Assembly: GCF_009765905.1 (NCBI RefSeq)
Contig: NZ_LMUO01000015.1
Coordinates: 402,219 to 466,218, forward strand
Source: Mucilaginibacter sp. L196
Lineage (GTDB): Bacteria; Bacteroidota; Bacteroidia; Sphingobacteriales; Sphingobacteriaceae
DNA: 64,000 nucleotides
Direction of reading: 5' to 3'
In this document: piece by piece, positions 32,719 through 40,893 of the stretch
Position numbering within the stretch: position 1 is the first letter of the stretch
Layout of the letters: the number at the start of each line of letters is the position of its first letter
Made by a program: the position numbers and the translations under genes
The notes under the pieces: generated by a model
Databases searched by the model: none
What the model saw: only the letters and a program-made list of their open reading frames with translations
Told to the model about the DNA's origin: nothing

Positions 32719-33396
32719 ATGGAGAGATTTATAAAACAAGCGTACCCATACGCTTGGCTGGACGAAGTAGTTGAGATTACATTAAATCCCGAAAAAACGA
32801 AGGTTACAGAGTTGCAGTTTCAGCAGCTTGAAAGCATTGAAAGCAAATTTGACCAGGAATTACAAAGTGTGTTAAAAGATTTAAAAACGAGCACATTTTG
32901 CCTATTTTCCTCTAAGAAAATCAAGGCAGTCGTTACCCAATATCATGACTCGTTAATACTATTGGAAAGCCAGGCAATGCAAAACCTGGCTGCCTATCCG
33001 CAAGACCATCCTTTAGCAGCCACCGGTGAAAATATTATCTTCTACATCCAAAACATGGGAGTAGCCTTTAAAAAGAGATATGGCAAATACATTACTTCTT
33101 CCGTTTCGGAAACTGGTATAACACCAACGCAAAATACGGTCATTTCTAAATTATTATGTAAGCTTAGCGCTGATCAGATCGGCGTAATTCTCAAAGCTGC
33201 TGATGATACAAAAGTGTTATTGGCCAGTTCCCTCAGCGTGGTATTCCGTTCCATTGTGCCATTTCTATCAACCGATAAAATCAAGAATCTTTCCTGGGAC
33301 AGTATGCGCAAACGCACTTATCATATCGAGCAGGTCGACAAGGATGTCGCCATTGCAACCCTTGAAAAACTGATCTTGAAAATCAGGGAATACTGA
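32719..33396 (+). CDS. Hypothetical cytoplasmic protein
   Basis: A 225-residue protein with no signal or membrane segment, largely helical (LQFQQLESIESKFDQELQSV, LCKLSADQIGVILKAADDTK). I do not recognise a family. It starts MERFIKQAYPYAWL and ends before a clear terminator. It lies between the signalling operon and the first genes of the conjugative element and may belong to either. Confidence 0.7.
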   Translation: MERFIKQAYPYAWLDEVVEITLNPEKTKVTELQFQQLESIESKFDQELQSVLKDLKTSTFCLFSSKKIKAVVTQYHDSLILLESQAMQNLAAYPQDHPLAATGENIIFYIQNMGVAFKKRYGKYITSSVSETGITPTQNTVISKLLCKLSADQIGVILKAADDTKVLLASSLSVVFRSIVPFLSTDKIKNLSWDSMRKRTYHIEQVDKDVAIATLEKLILKIREY

Positions 33397-33422
33397 AGCA
33401 TTAACTTAACTTATCATCCATT

Positions 33423-33453
33423 AAAAGCCTCCCGTTTTGGGTGGCTTTTTTTT
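33423..33453 (+). terminator. Rho-independent terminator
   Basis: AAAAGCC-TCCC and GGGTGGCTTTTTTT form a stem-loop with a long T-run, 26 bases after the hypothetical gene. It is a natural border before the conjugative element genes. Confidence 0.85.
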
Positions 33454-33602
33454 GAGATTTTGAAAAATATTTAAAAATAATACTAAGTAATAGTCTGATA
33501 ATCAATGAGGCGCAAGGGCGCAATTTAGGGCGCAGCTAAAAGTTGCGCTTTTTGGGCATTCCAAATCCGGTGTTCTTTGCTCCCATAATCACAAAAGGGA
33601 TA

Positions 33603-33884
33603 ATGATGAAACAGGCTGAACTGACACGTATTTTTCTTGAATCTGTTACTGGTGGCACCGCTAAAGCGCTATCAGAAACAAGCATTCAAACTGCGATGGT
33701 CAGTAAAGCGGAAGCCTACCGGCTGTATGGCCGTTCACAGGTTGACCGCTGGATTTCCGAAGGCTTATTCAAGCCCTTCAAGGGCCAAATCTACATCTCA
33801 AAATCGGGGATTGACCGCGAAAAACTGGAGGCTATTGCAGCGGCCAGTAATCGCGGAACCTATCTGCCAGTTTCGGATAGATAA
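33603..33884 (+). CDS. Small MerR-like DNA-binding protein of the element
   Basis: A 93-residue protein. The second half, SKAEAYRLYGRSQVDRWISE then GLFKPFKGQIYISKSGIDRE, looks like a single helix-turn-helix of the MerR/excisionase kind (HTH_17). It is a paralogue of the protein at 34667, with the same SEAFRKYGRxxIENW-type core. Starts at 33603 or 33606 (two adjacent ATG). It may be an excisionase or a regulator of the element's replication genes. Confidence 0.7.
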   Translation: MMKQAELTRIFLESVTGGTAKALSETSIQTAMVSKAEAYRLYGRSQVDRWISEGLFKPFKGQIYISKSGIDREKLEAIAAASNRGTYLPVSDR

Positions 33885-34155
33885 ACTTTCGCCCGCTTCG
33901 ACGGGCAGGTTAACGAACGTTTTTTGACATCATGGGATGAAGCATTACCCGGCATTGAGCCGGGAATCAGGAAGCAGCTACAGCAACCCGTGCTATGCAA
34001 AAGCACAGGCGGGACTGGACAACAGCGAACCCTGGGCAGCCCGTTTGGGCATGGTCTGTACAGGCCAACGCATGTAATCCCGGATTTTTTATCAACCGGT
34101 AAAAGTGAATTGTTTGGGTTCGTTACCCATTTCCGGTTCCCACTTAGATAATAAT
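33885..34155. other. GC-rich hairpin-bearing spacer
   Basis: A 271-base gene-free stretch, more GC-rich than its surroundings, with short hairpins GCCCGCTTCGACGGGC (33892), CCCGGCATTGAGCCGGG (33948) and a GCAGCCC/GGGC pairing near 34040. A reading frame exists but is unlike any protein I know. It could be a leader RNA of the genes that follow. Confidence 0.35.
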
Positions 34156-34698
34156 ATGATGAATACAACTAACCAGCAAAACAGAGATTATCGTAAAAGA
34201 AAAGCGCCTAAACTGCCTTATTACCATGTTCAACAAACGCTTCCATTAGGCGAAACACCAGCTGTTCGCGCAAGCCTGCGAACGGAGGGATTATGGGAAT
34301 TAGTGACCGCTGACCTTCGGGAAGTTTACTATTATAGAGTAGACCAAAATAAAAAGCGTAGGGACTTTTGCGCTGTTGGCTGGCCAAACGAAAATGGTGG
34401 ATGGGAAATCAGACATCCTAATTTCACAGGTTGTCTCGGCACCAAAGGAATGACCTTTATTCCCGGCGAAACCGACAACCTTATTATTTTCGAGGACTTT
34501 ACCGCTTACCTCTACTGGCGGTATTTTCATAAGCAGTATTACCCCAACATCCTGATCCTGAATTACCCTGAATTTTTAAGCGCAGCCAAAATGAGAGCGC
34601 TCAAGTTCAACTCAGTAACGGTATGCTGTGACCAGGAACAAATAACACTCATTAAATCTTCTGGTGATGGATTTGACCCTATCAACGCAGCAGCTTAA
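34156..34698 (+). CDS. Toprim-type protein lacking the zinc finger (primase paralogue)
   Basis: A 180-residue protein that aligns with the C-terminal half of the primase-like protein at 34946: KAPKLPYYHVQQ, LREVYYYRVDQNKKRRDF, GWPNENGGWEIRHPNF, GCLGTKGMTFIPGETDN, then a toprim-like core (IIFEDFTAYLYW). The final acidic strand (VTVCCDQEQI) lacks the DxD of active toprim domains. It seems to be a duplicated, shortened and partly degenerate copy. Starts at 34156 or 34159. It overlaps the next gene by 32 bases. Confidence 0.75.
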   Translation: MMNTTNQQNRDYRKRKAPKLPYYHVQQTLPLGETPAVRASLRTEGLWELVTADLREVYYYRVDQNKKRRDFCAVGWPNENGGWEIRHPNFTGCLGTKGMTFIPGETDNLIIFEDFTAYLYWRYFHKQYYPNILILNYPEFLSAAKMRALKFNSVTVCCDQEQITLIKSSGDGFDPINAAA

Positions 34699-34942
34699 AC
34701 TTATTATCCGGGAAGCTGCCGAAATGGGCGCGATCCAGGCGCTAACCAAAGTAGGCAAACTGAAACCCTACCTTAAAAAGTCGGAAGCATTCCGAAAATA
34801 CGGGCGGGCCAATATCGAAAACTGGGCTGAAAAAGGAATACTCACCATACGCAAAGACGGAGATCATTCCGCCGTTTGGCGCATTGATCGGCTGGAAGTA
34901 GCGGCGATAGCCAAATCCATTGAACTTCTACGCTATCTGTAG
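34667..34942 (+). CDS. Small MerR-like DNA-binding protein of the element (paralogue)
   Basis: A 91-residue protein, MDLTLSTQQLKLIIREAAEM, with the core KKSEAFRKYGRANIENWAEK followed by a wing-like strand (SAVWRIDRLEVAAIA). It is a paralogue of 33603-33884. An earlier GTG would add one residue. It overlaps the toprim-like gene upstream and is followed after 3 bases by the primase-like gene, so the pair small-HTH plus toprim is present twice in a row. Confidence 0.72.
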   Translation: MDLTLSTQQLKLIIREAAEMGAIQALTKVGKLKPYLKKSEAFRKYGRANIENWAEKGILTIRKDGDHSAVWRIDRLEVAAIAKSIELLRYL

Positions 34943-34945
34943 GAT

Positions 34946-35944
34946 ATGACCCATTTACAAATTGCAAATCAAATGAATACATTAATTAACTACAATGCGC
35001 AGGAAATCAGGGAACAGGTTTCCCCGGTTGACTTTTTAGCCCGGTTGGGCTATCACCCGGCCTACAAATCCGGCAAAGAACTTTTTTATTTGAGTATGCT
35101 GCGGGAAGAACGCACACCCTCTTTTTGTGTTGATGACAAGCTCGGTGTTTGGTACGATTGGGGTGGCGCTAATCCATCGGGTATTAAAGGCGGCAACGTG
35201 ATTGACCTTGCGCTGGCTTATTGGTACCCACTCGGTTTCAGAGACGTATTGGAGAAAATAAATGAAACCTGTAATATTGAACCAGGAGCGGCACCCTCTA
35301 CAAACCGCGAAAACTTTAGGCCAAGAAAAGCTACCAAAATACCTAATTATAAAATTTCAGAAGTTAAAGACCTCGGTAATAACCCAGCCATTGCAAACTA
35401 CCTGCAATCCAGGGGCATATGGCCGGTCGCTCACCAGCATTTAAAGGAAGTATATTATTATATCGAGGACGAGAAAAAACTCCGCAAATACTTTTTTTCG
35501 GCAGGCTGGAAAAATGAAAATGGTGGTTGGGAGGTCAACAATCCTTACTTTAAAGGATGCCTCGGCCCGAAGGGATTAACCATAATTCCCGGTGACTCTG
35601 ATCGGCTGGCCTTGTTTGAAGGAATGATCGATTACCTCAGCTGGAAGTTTGAACAGCAGGATGACGGTGAAACAGTCATTTTATTAAATGGGGTAACATT
35701 TATAGAAGCGGCCATCAAACGGGCTACAGATTTTAATGATAGAACCATCTTTTTTGACAATGATGAGGCCGGTGAAGATGCAAGCCGGACTTTTGTAAAT
35801 GCCTACCCACTGACTCATAACAGCGCTCCAAATTATGCCGGTTTCAAGGATTATAATCAACGGCTGGTATCCGAACTGGATAATCTCTATCGCCTTCCCG
35901 CCACCGATACCAATAACCTGGTAAAGACCGGTCTGCGCAGGTAA
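34946..35944 (+). CDS. DNA primase-like protein (degenerate CHC2 plus toprim)
   Basis: A 332-residue protein. The N-terminal 110 residues follow the CHC2 primase zinc-finger fold (REQVSPVDFLARLGYHPAYK, RTPSFCVDDKLGVWYDWGG), but the zinc Cys/His set is not present. The toprim domain is intact: ALFEGMIDYLSW with the Glu, VILLNGV and TIFFDNDEAGEDASR with the DxD-type acidic pair. It probably makes primers during transfer or replication of the element. The AT-rich repeat region that could be a replication origin follows immediately. Confidence 0.85.
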   Translation: MTHLQIANQMNTLINYNAQEIREQVSPVDFLARLGYHPAYKSGKELFYLSMLREERTPSFCVDDKLGVWYDWGGANPSGIKGGNVIDLALAYWYPLGFRDVLEKINETCNIEPGAAPSTNRENFRPRKATKIPNYKISEVKDLGNNPAIANYLQSRGIWPVAHQHLKEVYYYIEDEKKLRKYFFSAGWKNENGGWEVNNPYFKGCLGPKGLTIIPGDSDRLALFEGMIDYLSWKFEQQDDGETVILLNGVTFIEAAIKRATDFNDRTIFFDNDEAGEDASRTFVNAYPLTHNSAPNYAGFKDYNQRLVSELDNLYRLPATDTNNLVKTGLRR

Positions 35945-36240
35945 TTCCTTTATAGCTATATATACGAATATACCAATATACAGCTAACTGGATAGACAGC
36001 AAGTTATATAAACGCTCAACTGTTTATACAGCTATAGGAATATCTCTTTAGTTATATATCCACTTAGTTATTTATTCAACTATCCGAATATTTATATAAA
36101 TAACTATTCAGCTAATCAGCTATAGGTATAAATCGCTAAACAGCTATGTGCTTATTTATATAGTCCGATAGACCTTTATTGGCATAGCTACATATACAGC
36201 TATCTGCATAGTTACCTGTTCATATATAAACATTAAAACT
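35945..36240. repeat. AT-rich region with repeated AGCTA words (possible origin)
   Basis: A 296-base gene-free stretch, strongly AT-rich. AGCTA, mostly within CAGCTATA, occurs at 35954, 35982, 36030, 36110, 36118, 36142, 36186 and 36198, together with many TATA, TAGTTAT and CAACTRT words. Spacing is irregular, so these are not classical iterons, but the place just after a primase gene suits an origin or a partition site. Confidence 0.5.
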
Positions 36241-36241
36241 T

Positions 36242-36538
36242 ATGGAAATCACCATCACCTGGACAAAAATCATTGTCGTTACACTCACTTATTTTTCCGG
36301 CCGATACCTTTATTATTCTTTTCTAAAATGGTATTCAGGTAGTTATGCGCCGTTTGACCCAACAGAATTTTATGAAACGTCCTCTTATTCGGAAGGCTGG
36401 AAGATGGGACACCTACACGGCAGTCACAAATTGCGGATCAAATGCGAAAAATACCGCAGGCAAATTGTGGAACTGAAGGAGAAGCATAGAATCTCGGATA
36501 TAAAGGTCAAATCCTTAGAAGACAAACTACTTGATTGA
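36242..36538 (+). CDS. Small membrane-anchored coiled-coil protein
   Basis: A 98-residue protein: one N-terminal membrane helix (WTKIIVVTLTYFSGRYLYYS), then a hydrophilic part and a C-terminal coiled coil (YRRQIVELKEKHRISDIKVK, SLEDKLLD). I do not recognise it. It begins two bases after the repeat region. Confidence 0.6.
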   Translation: MEITITWTKIIVVTLTYFSGRYLYYSFLKWYSGSYAPFDPTEFYETSSYSEGWKMGHLHGSHKLRIKCEKYRRQIVELKEKHRISDIKVKSLEDKLLD

Positions 36539-36583
36539 TATCCGCTAATGTTTTTCTTTTTGCAGGCCAGCTTTCCTTAACCA

Positions 36584-36714
36584 TTTAGTTTTTTAAGTAT
36601 GCAAAGGTATAGCATTTTGCCTTTTTGACCAGTCAAGGGTACATAAACCGCGATTGCATCACGGCCCTTGACAGGTCAGGCAAACGCTTTTCATACCTGC
36701 ATAAAAAAACTAAA
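36584..36714. repeat. Long imperfect inverted repeat (arms about 55 bp)
   Basis: The left arm (36584-36639) reads TTTAGTTTTTTA, GTATGCA, AGGTAT, GCATTTTGCC, TTGACC, GTCAAGGG. The right arm (36664-36714) gives the complements in reverse order: CCCTTGAC, GGTCA, GGCAAACGC, ATACC, TGCAT, AAAAAACTAAA. The centre is about 24 bases. It ends exactly at the first possible start codon of the following gene. It may be an RNA hairpin in its leader, a cruciform origin or a remnant of a small transposon. Confidence 0.7.
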
Positions 36715-36722
36715 TGTATGTT

Positions 36723-37322
36723 ATGGAAAATCTGATTTTAAGCCCTCAATCGCAAAACGTAATTACGGATTACATCAACAAAAACTGCCTTGTACCTTAT
36801 GAAAAACATCTTTTAAATGAGATGCTCGAAGCGGTAGAACAAAATAACCAAGCTAAACTGGACTGGTTTAATAGCTTTGGAAAGGATTTAAGGCACATGA
36901 CCATGAATGTTTATGCCTATCGCAAAGGGCTGGAATTTGGCTTTACGGAAATAGGTTTTGATAAAAATGGGTGGTTTGTTCAACCAAAGTTCATGGAGCG
37001 GGAGGATATTATATTAGGAAATCCCGACAGGTTCAGCGAGCACAGTATCCTTTATTTAGGCCGGGGGCAAAATCCTATCTGGACTTACACCTTGGATTAT
37101 AATTACGGTTTGGCTGGCGGCGGGTCGCATATCTCAGTATTTGATAAGCAATTTAACAGCCGTCAGGAGGCCTTAACCGCAGGCTTAAATGATCTAAAGG
37201 CTAAGATGACCGCCGTTATAGGCCATGCTGACACCACCAACTTTAAGCAAAGCGTTATCCTGTTAACCCTGAATGCGATTAAAGAGGCACAAATAAATTC
37301 GGTACAACTGGCCCTGTTTTAA
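36723..37322 (+). CDS. Element protein of unknown function
   Basis: A 199-residue hydrophilic protein: MENLILSPQSQNVITDYINK, a middle with GLEFGFTEIGFDKNGWFVQP and a glycine-rich YNYGLAGGGSHISV, ending INSVQLALF. I do not recognise a family. A further ATG at 36714 lies at the edge of the long inverted repeat. Its stop codon is inside a terminator stem. Confidence 0.7.
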   Translation: MENLILSPQSQNVITDYINKNCLVPYEKHLLNEMLEAVEQNNQAKLDWFNSFGKDLRHMTMNVYAYRKGLEFGFTEIGFDKNGWFVQPKFMEREDIILGNPDRFSEHSILYLGRGQNPIWTYTLDYNYGLAGGGSHISVFDKQFNSRQEALTAGLNDLKAKMTAVIGHADTTNFKQSVILLTLNAIKEAQINSVQLALF

Positions 37323-37335
37323 CAGGGCTTTTTTT
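37311..37335 (+). terminator. Rho-independent terminator overlapping the stop codon
   Basis: GCCCTG-TTTTAA-CAGGGC followed by seven T; the TAA of the gene at 36723 is in the loop. Confidence 0.8.
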
Positions 37336-37509
37336 GACAAAGCCTGAATATAGCCGCATATGCGTATAGCCGTTTATACAGCCCCCCGTTTGTTTTTCAA
37401 GCGGCAAGTTGTGTTTTTGTGTCACAAAAACTTACTTGCCCATTGCCGCAAAGCGCCATGGGATGGGAAAACCTGCGCAACTTGGTTTTCCTTTTAAAAA
37501 AATAAGCCG
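37336..37509. other. Candidate origin of transfer (oriT)
   Basis: The stretch between the terminator and mobC. It contains an inverted repeat, GCGGCAAGTTGTGTTTTTGTG (in two parts: GCGGCAAG, TTTTTGTG) at 37401-37421 against CACAAAAACTTACTTGCC...GCCGC at 37423-37449 (arms 16-21 bp with two mismatches). oriT sites commonly lie just upstream of the accessory protein and relaxase genes and contain such a repeat next to the nick. The nick site itself cannot be placed. Confidence 0.55.
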
Positions 37510-37929
37510 ATGGATCAACCACGCAAGCCTTTTAAAAAACCGGGGCGACCGGAATTACAGCAAGGAAAAAAGGAACGCTTCATCCGGGCGAGGCTGACCG
37601 AGGATGAATACAACAAGCTTGTTGCTTTAGAAAAGGAACTCGGTATGAATCATACCGACCTAATCCGGCACCGCCTATTAGGCAGCCAGCATAAACAATT
37701 GGTTAATGCCCGTGAAGTTTTAAATCGCCTGGACGTAATGGGCGCTGAATTAGGCCGGGCAGGAAATAACATTAACCAGCTGGCCAGGCATGCAAATATC
37801 CTGAACAAGCGGGGAAGGCTTGATGAGATGGTGGTGAAGGAGTTTAACCTGCTTTTCCGGGAATATGCCCGAATCCGTAACGATACCGAAAAATCGCTCC
37901 GGCAAATTATACGTTTAATCCGGGGCTGA
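37510..37929 (+). CDS. mobC: Relaxosome accessory protein, MobC family
   Basis: A 139-residue basic protein. The N-terminal part (RFIRARLTEDEYNKLVALEK) is a ribbon-helix-helix-like DNA-binding segment. The C-terminal part has the MobC signature LGRAGNNINQLARHANILNK. It would bind oriT and help the relaxase to open the strands. The relaxase start follows one base after its stop. The gene starts directly after the candidate oriT. Confidence 0.88.
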   Translation: MDQPRKPFKKPGRPELQQGKKERFIRARLTEDEYNKLVALEKELGMNHTDLIRHRLLGSQHKQLVNAREVLNRLDVMGAELGRAGNNINQLARHANILNKRGRLDEMVVKEFNLLFREYARIRNDTEKSLRQIIRLIRG

Positions 37930-37930
37930 T

Positions 37931-39142
37931 ATGATCGTTAAGTTTTTAAGACCTGCATCTTCTTTTAAGGGTGTCGGCTACAGTTTTGCCAAAATGCTGC
38001 TGGATAAAGGTGAATTGATGGAGGTAAAAAATTTCGGTGCATTAGCAGGACTTTCTAACCCACGCGCAGAAGATTATGTCAATTACCTGGAGGCTGTAAC
38101 CGATAAGAATAAACGTATAGTTTACCCGCAGCTGCATGTTACCATTTCAACGAAAGGCAGGGATCACACCAAATCAGAGTTAACTGCCATTTCAGAAAAA
38201 TGGTTAGAGGGAATGGGTTATGGCAGCCATCCTTATTTGATTATTTTTCATAAAGACACTCAAAATAACCACGTACACCTGGTATCCACTCGCATAGGCA
38301 GAGATGGTAAAAAGGTAAAAGATAGTTACGAAAGGGTTAAGGGCTATCAGGTATTGAATGAGGTTATGGGCCTCGATGAAAATTTGCAGGTACAAAAAGA
38401 TAAAAACCATGCTCTAACCTACAATTTCAGTTCAAGGGCGCAATTCATGATGCTGCTGGAACTAAAAGGATATACCCTGAATCTAAAAGATGGTGTTTAT
38501 CAAATTTTCAAATTCGGTAAAAAACTGGATAGCCTGCCCGTTGAAAAAGTTGATGAACGCATTGCCGATCACCAGCAAAACAAAAAGCGATTAGAGCAAT
38601 TGCGAGCTATCATTGAAAAATACCGACCTAATTTTAACCCTGCACTTTTTCCGGAAACCAGTAAACTGGCAGGAGGCGGCGAAGGAAAAACGACCGGCTA
38701 TAATTCCGAATTGGCCGGAATGCTGCAAAGAGATTTTGGCCTTCAAATCTTCTTCCATGCCAAAGACGGTAAACAACCCTATGGATATACGGTAATTGAC
38801 CATGCGAAAAAAGCCGTGTATAAAGGCGGTGACCTGATGCCATTAGCCGAGTTTATCAAACCGGCACCTGAACAAGCCAATCATACCACCATAAATAAAC
38901 CTGTTGAGAAATCCGAATTTTTTGAATCCGAAGATTTTGAACCCCCTCAAATTAATAGCGACGAATCGGAGAATTGGTATGCCGATGACATGGAAAATTA
39001 TCACACCGAATTTACAGGATTTCAAGCCCCAGGCATATACGTCCCTTCATTGCGAATTGATATATCCGATGATATTGACGACGAGCAGATCAATGGCCGG
39101 AACCGCAAAAGAAAACGCAAGGCGAGAACCAATACACGATAA
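37931..39142 (+). CDS. Relaxase (MobA/VirD2-like nuclease)
   Basis: A 403-residue relaxase. The catalytic Tyr is probably Tyr17 in GVGYSFAKMLLDKG. The metal-binding HUH-type motif is HKDTQNNHVHLVSTRIG (His107 with two further His). This enzyme nicks oriT and stays bound to the 5' end for transfer. The C-terminal third is variable and ends in a basic tail (RNRKRKRKARTNTR), which may act as part of the translocation signal. It lies one base after mobC. Confidence 0.92.
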   Translation: MIVKFLRPASSFKGVGYSFAKMLLDKGELMEVKNFGALAGLSNPRAEDYVNYLEAVTDKNKRIVYPQLHVTISTKGRDHTKSELTAISEKWLEGMGYGSHPYLIIFHKDTQNNHVHLVSTRIGRDGKKVKDSYERVKGYQVLNEVMGLDENLQVQKDKNHALTYNFSSRAQFMMLLELKGYTLNLKDGVYQIFKFGKKLDSLPVEKVDERIADHQQNKKRLEQLRAIIEKYRPNFNPALFPETSKLAGGGEGKTTGYNSELAGMLQRDFGLQIFFHAKDGKQPYGYTVIDHAKKAVYKGGDLMPLAEFIKPAPEQANHTTINKPVEKSEFFESEDFEPPQINSDESENWYADDMENYHTEFTGFQAPGIYVPSLRIDISDDIDDEQINGRNRKRKRKARTNTR

Positions 39143-39159
39143 CCCTTAAAACTTATTTT

Positions 39160-39795
39160 ATGATCATTCTTATAGGCAACCAAAAAGGTGGCGCAGGGAA
39201 AAGTACGCTCACGCTGCTGCTGGCGAATTACCTTACCACTATCCATCAGCATCCAGTTACTATATTGGACATGGATTACCAGCAATCTATCGCGGCCAAA
39301 GCAGAAAAAGCAAAAATACTGGAGAATGAACCACTTTATGACGTGGTGCCCACCGACCTGAAACAATTCCCGGATCTGCTACAGGTCATCAGCAAAAAGA
39401 AAAAGGATATCGCCATTTTAGACATGCCGGGCAAGATGGATGACGATGGCCTGATCCCTGCAATCGCCGCAGCCGACTTTATCATATGCCCTTTTGCTTA
39501 TGACGAGTTTACGGTGGACTCAACCATCCTTTTTGCCATGGTGGTGCGCCGGATCAATAACCATGCTCCAATGATCTTTATTCCTAACCGGATCAAACAA
39601 ACAGTTAAATATGAAACCCAAGCCGAGGTGGAAAAGGTGATACGTCAATTTGGCCCCATCATTCCAAGCCTTCCCGACAGGATTGACTTCCAGCGCATCA
39701 GCACTTTTCAAACCCCGTTGATCCTGTATCCGGTTGTATTGCCGACACTCAATTTTATCTATGAACAATACCTGTTTAAAAAGGAGGCCATATGA
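39160..39795 (+). CDS. traA: ParA-family ATPase (TraA of Bacteroidetes elements)
   Basis: A 211-residue P-loop ATPase with the deviant Walker A GNQKGGAGKSTLTLLLANYL, the signature Lys being present, and Walker B VTILDMDYQQS / IAILDMPGK. It may place the element or its transfer machinery in the cell. Its end (AAGGAGG then CAT) provides an unusually strong Shine-Dalgarno for the next gene, which overlaps it by 4 bases (ATGA). Confidence 0.9.
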   Translation: MIILIGNQKGGAGKSTLTLLLANYLTTIHQHPVTILDMDYQQSIAAKAEKAKILENEPLYDVVPTDLKQFPDLLQVISKKKKDIAILDMPGKMDDDGLIPAIAAADFIICPFAYDEFTVDSTILFAMVVRRINNHAPMIFIPNRIKQTVKYETQAEVEKVIRQFGPIIPSLPDRIDFQRISTFQTPLILYPVVLPTLNFIYEQYLFKKEAI

Positions 39796-40181
39796 CTAAA
39801 ATACGATCATTAGCCGACGAACTGAGGGAAAAAATGCGCCAGCAACCCGGCATCGAAGAACCCGAAACGGAAAAGCAAAGTCAACCCAACGCTAACAATC
39901 AGGATAAACCCCTCAAGAAGAAAGCCGGTAAGCCGCCACCCGAAAAACCGCCAGTAGAGCTGGAAACCTTATTTGCCGAACTGACCGCCTACGAATTAAC
40001 CGGAAATGAAAAACTATTGATCCGGTTGGATGGCCGCACGGTCTTTATGCTCAAGCAACTTAAAGTGACTAAAAGCATCGACATGAACAAATTGATCGCT
40101 TACAGCCTCGACAGCTTTTTTAAAGAGCGCCCCGAATTAATTAATTACATCAAAGCATCCCTGCAAACCATTGAATTATGA
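39792..40181 (+). CDS. Element protein, probably DNA-binding partner of ParA
   Basis: A 129-residue protein: a charged, Pro/Lys-rich N-terminal half (KKKAGKPPPEKPPV) and a C-terminal domain (KLLIRLDGRTVFMLKQLKVT, KSIDMNKLIAYSLDSFF) that looks like a ribbon-helix-helix fold. In this position elements of the family carry a small conserved protein between TraA and TraD/TraE. The start overlaps the ParA stop and has a strong AAGGAGG site. Confidence 0.7.
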   Translation: MTKIRSLADELREKMRQQPGIEEPETEKQSQPNANNQDKPLKKKAGKPPPEKPPVELETLFAELTAYELTGNEKLLIRLDGRTVFMLKQLKVTKSIDMNKLIAYSLDSFFKERPELINYIKASLQTIEL

Positions 40182-40519
40182 ACTGGAACCATTTTATACT
40201 ATTGCTCATTGGCATTTACCTGGGCTATTACGCCGTCAACATTTTAGCCGACCTATACCTGAAACAGAAAGCACCCGGCGGAGAAACTGATCAGGATATC
40301 CTGTTTTTTTCCGAAGAGTCCCAGCCCGAAATTATTGTCTATGATGACGAGCCTGAGCAGGTGGTAAACCCTGCTACGGCACTCCGACAGGGGGCAGAGG
40401 AAACTGCACCAACTTATCCTTCACCTGTATTAGAATCAACAGGTGCGGTCAGCCTAAAAGAACTGATCAAGGTCGCACAGGCAGGTCTGCTGCAATACAC
40501 CAAGGCAATACCCTATTGA
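40178..40519 (+). CDS. Small membrane-anchored element protein (TraD position)
   Basis: A 113-residue protein with one N-terminal membrane helix (FILLLIGIYLGYYAVNILA) and an acidic, disordered-looking tail. The start overlaps the previous stop (ATGA). The function is unknown; by position it corresponds to the small TraD-type gene of related elements. Confidence 0.65.
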   Translation: MNWNHFILLLIGIYLGYYAVNILADLYLKQKAPGGETDQDILFFSEESQPEIIVYDDEPEQVVNPATALRQGAEETAPTYPSPVLESTGAVSLKELIKVAQAGLLQYTKAIPY

Positions 40520-40520
40520 C

Positions 40521-40850
40521 ATGAAAAATCAATCATTGATTTTAAAGACAGCACTCGCTGTCTTTTTTTTTGCCTTCACTTTTAAGGCGTACGCCCAAGA
40601 CCCGCCCGGTATCGATGATTTTAACCAGGCAACGCAGCAACTCCACAGTGTGTATTTCAGCCTTTCAGATTTGGTACTGGTAATCGGTGCGCTAACTGGT
40701 ATCATCGGCGGTTTGCGGGTCTACACCAACTGGCAGATTAGAGGCCATCGGCACCATCATCCGATTGATGCCCAGGTTATCGGCTGGTTCGGTTCCTGCC
40801 TGTTTTTGATACTCGCAGGCATCTTCATCAAAGCCCTTTACGGGATTTAA
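40521..40850 (+). CDS. traE: TraE-family membrane protein (DUF4134), copy 1
   Basis: A 109-residue protein: signal-like helix (LKTALAVFFFAFTFKAYAQ), then two membrane helices (LSDLVLVIGALTGIIGGLRV and VIGWFGSCLFLILAGIFIKA). DUF4134/TraE resembles VirB2-type pilin precursors. It carries a His-rich loop (RGHRHHHP) that the second copy lacks. It is one base after the preceding gene. Confidence 0.87.
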   Translation: MKNQSLILKTALAVFFFAFTFKAYAQDPPGIDDFNQATQQLHSVYFSLSDLVLVIGALTGIIGGLRVYTNWQIRGHRHHHPIDAQVIGWFGSCLFLILAGIFIKALYGI

Positions 40851-40893
40851 CAATCCATCATTTTTTTATTCACCCTTTTATTTTTTAAGTTTT

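Noticed and set aside
33924-34151. A 75-codon plus-strand frame ahead of the toprim-like gene
   Set aside because: It contains hairpin sequences and has no protein-like pattern; treated as spacer.
35945-36240. CRISPR-like array
   Set aside because: The repeated unit is only 5-8 bases, spacing is irregular and there are no cas genes; no CRISPR array was seen anywhere in the window.
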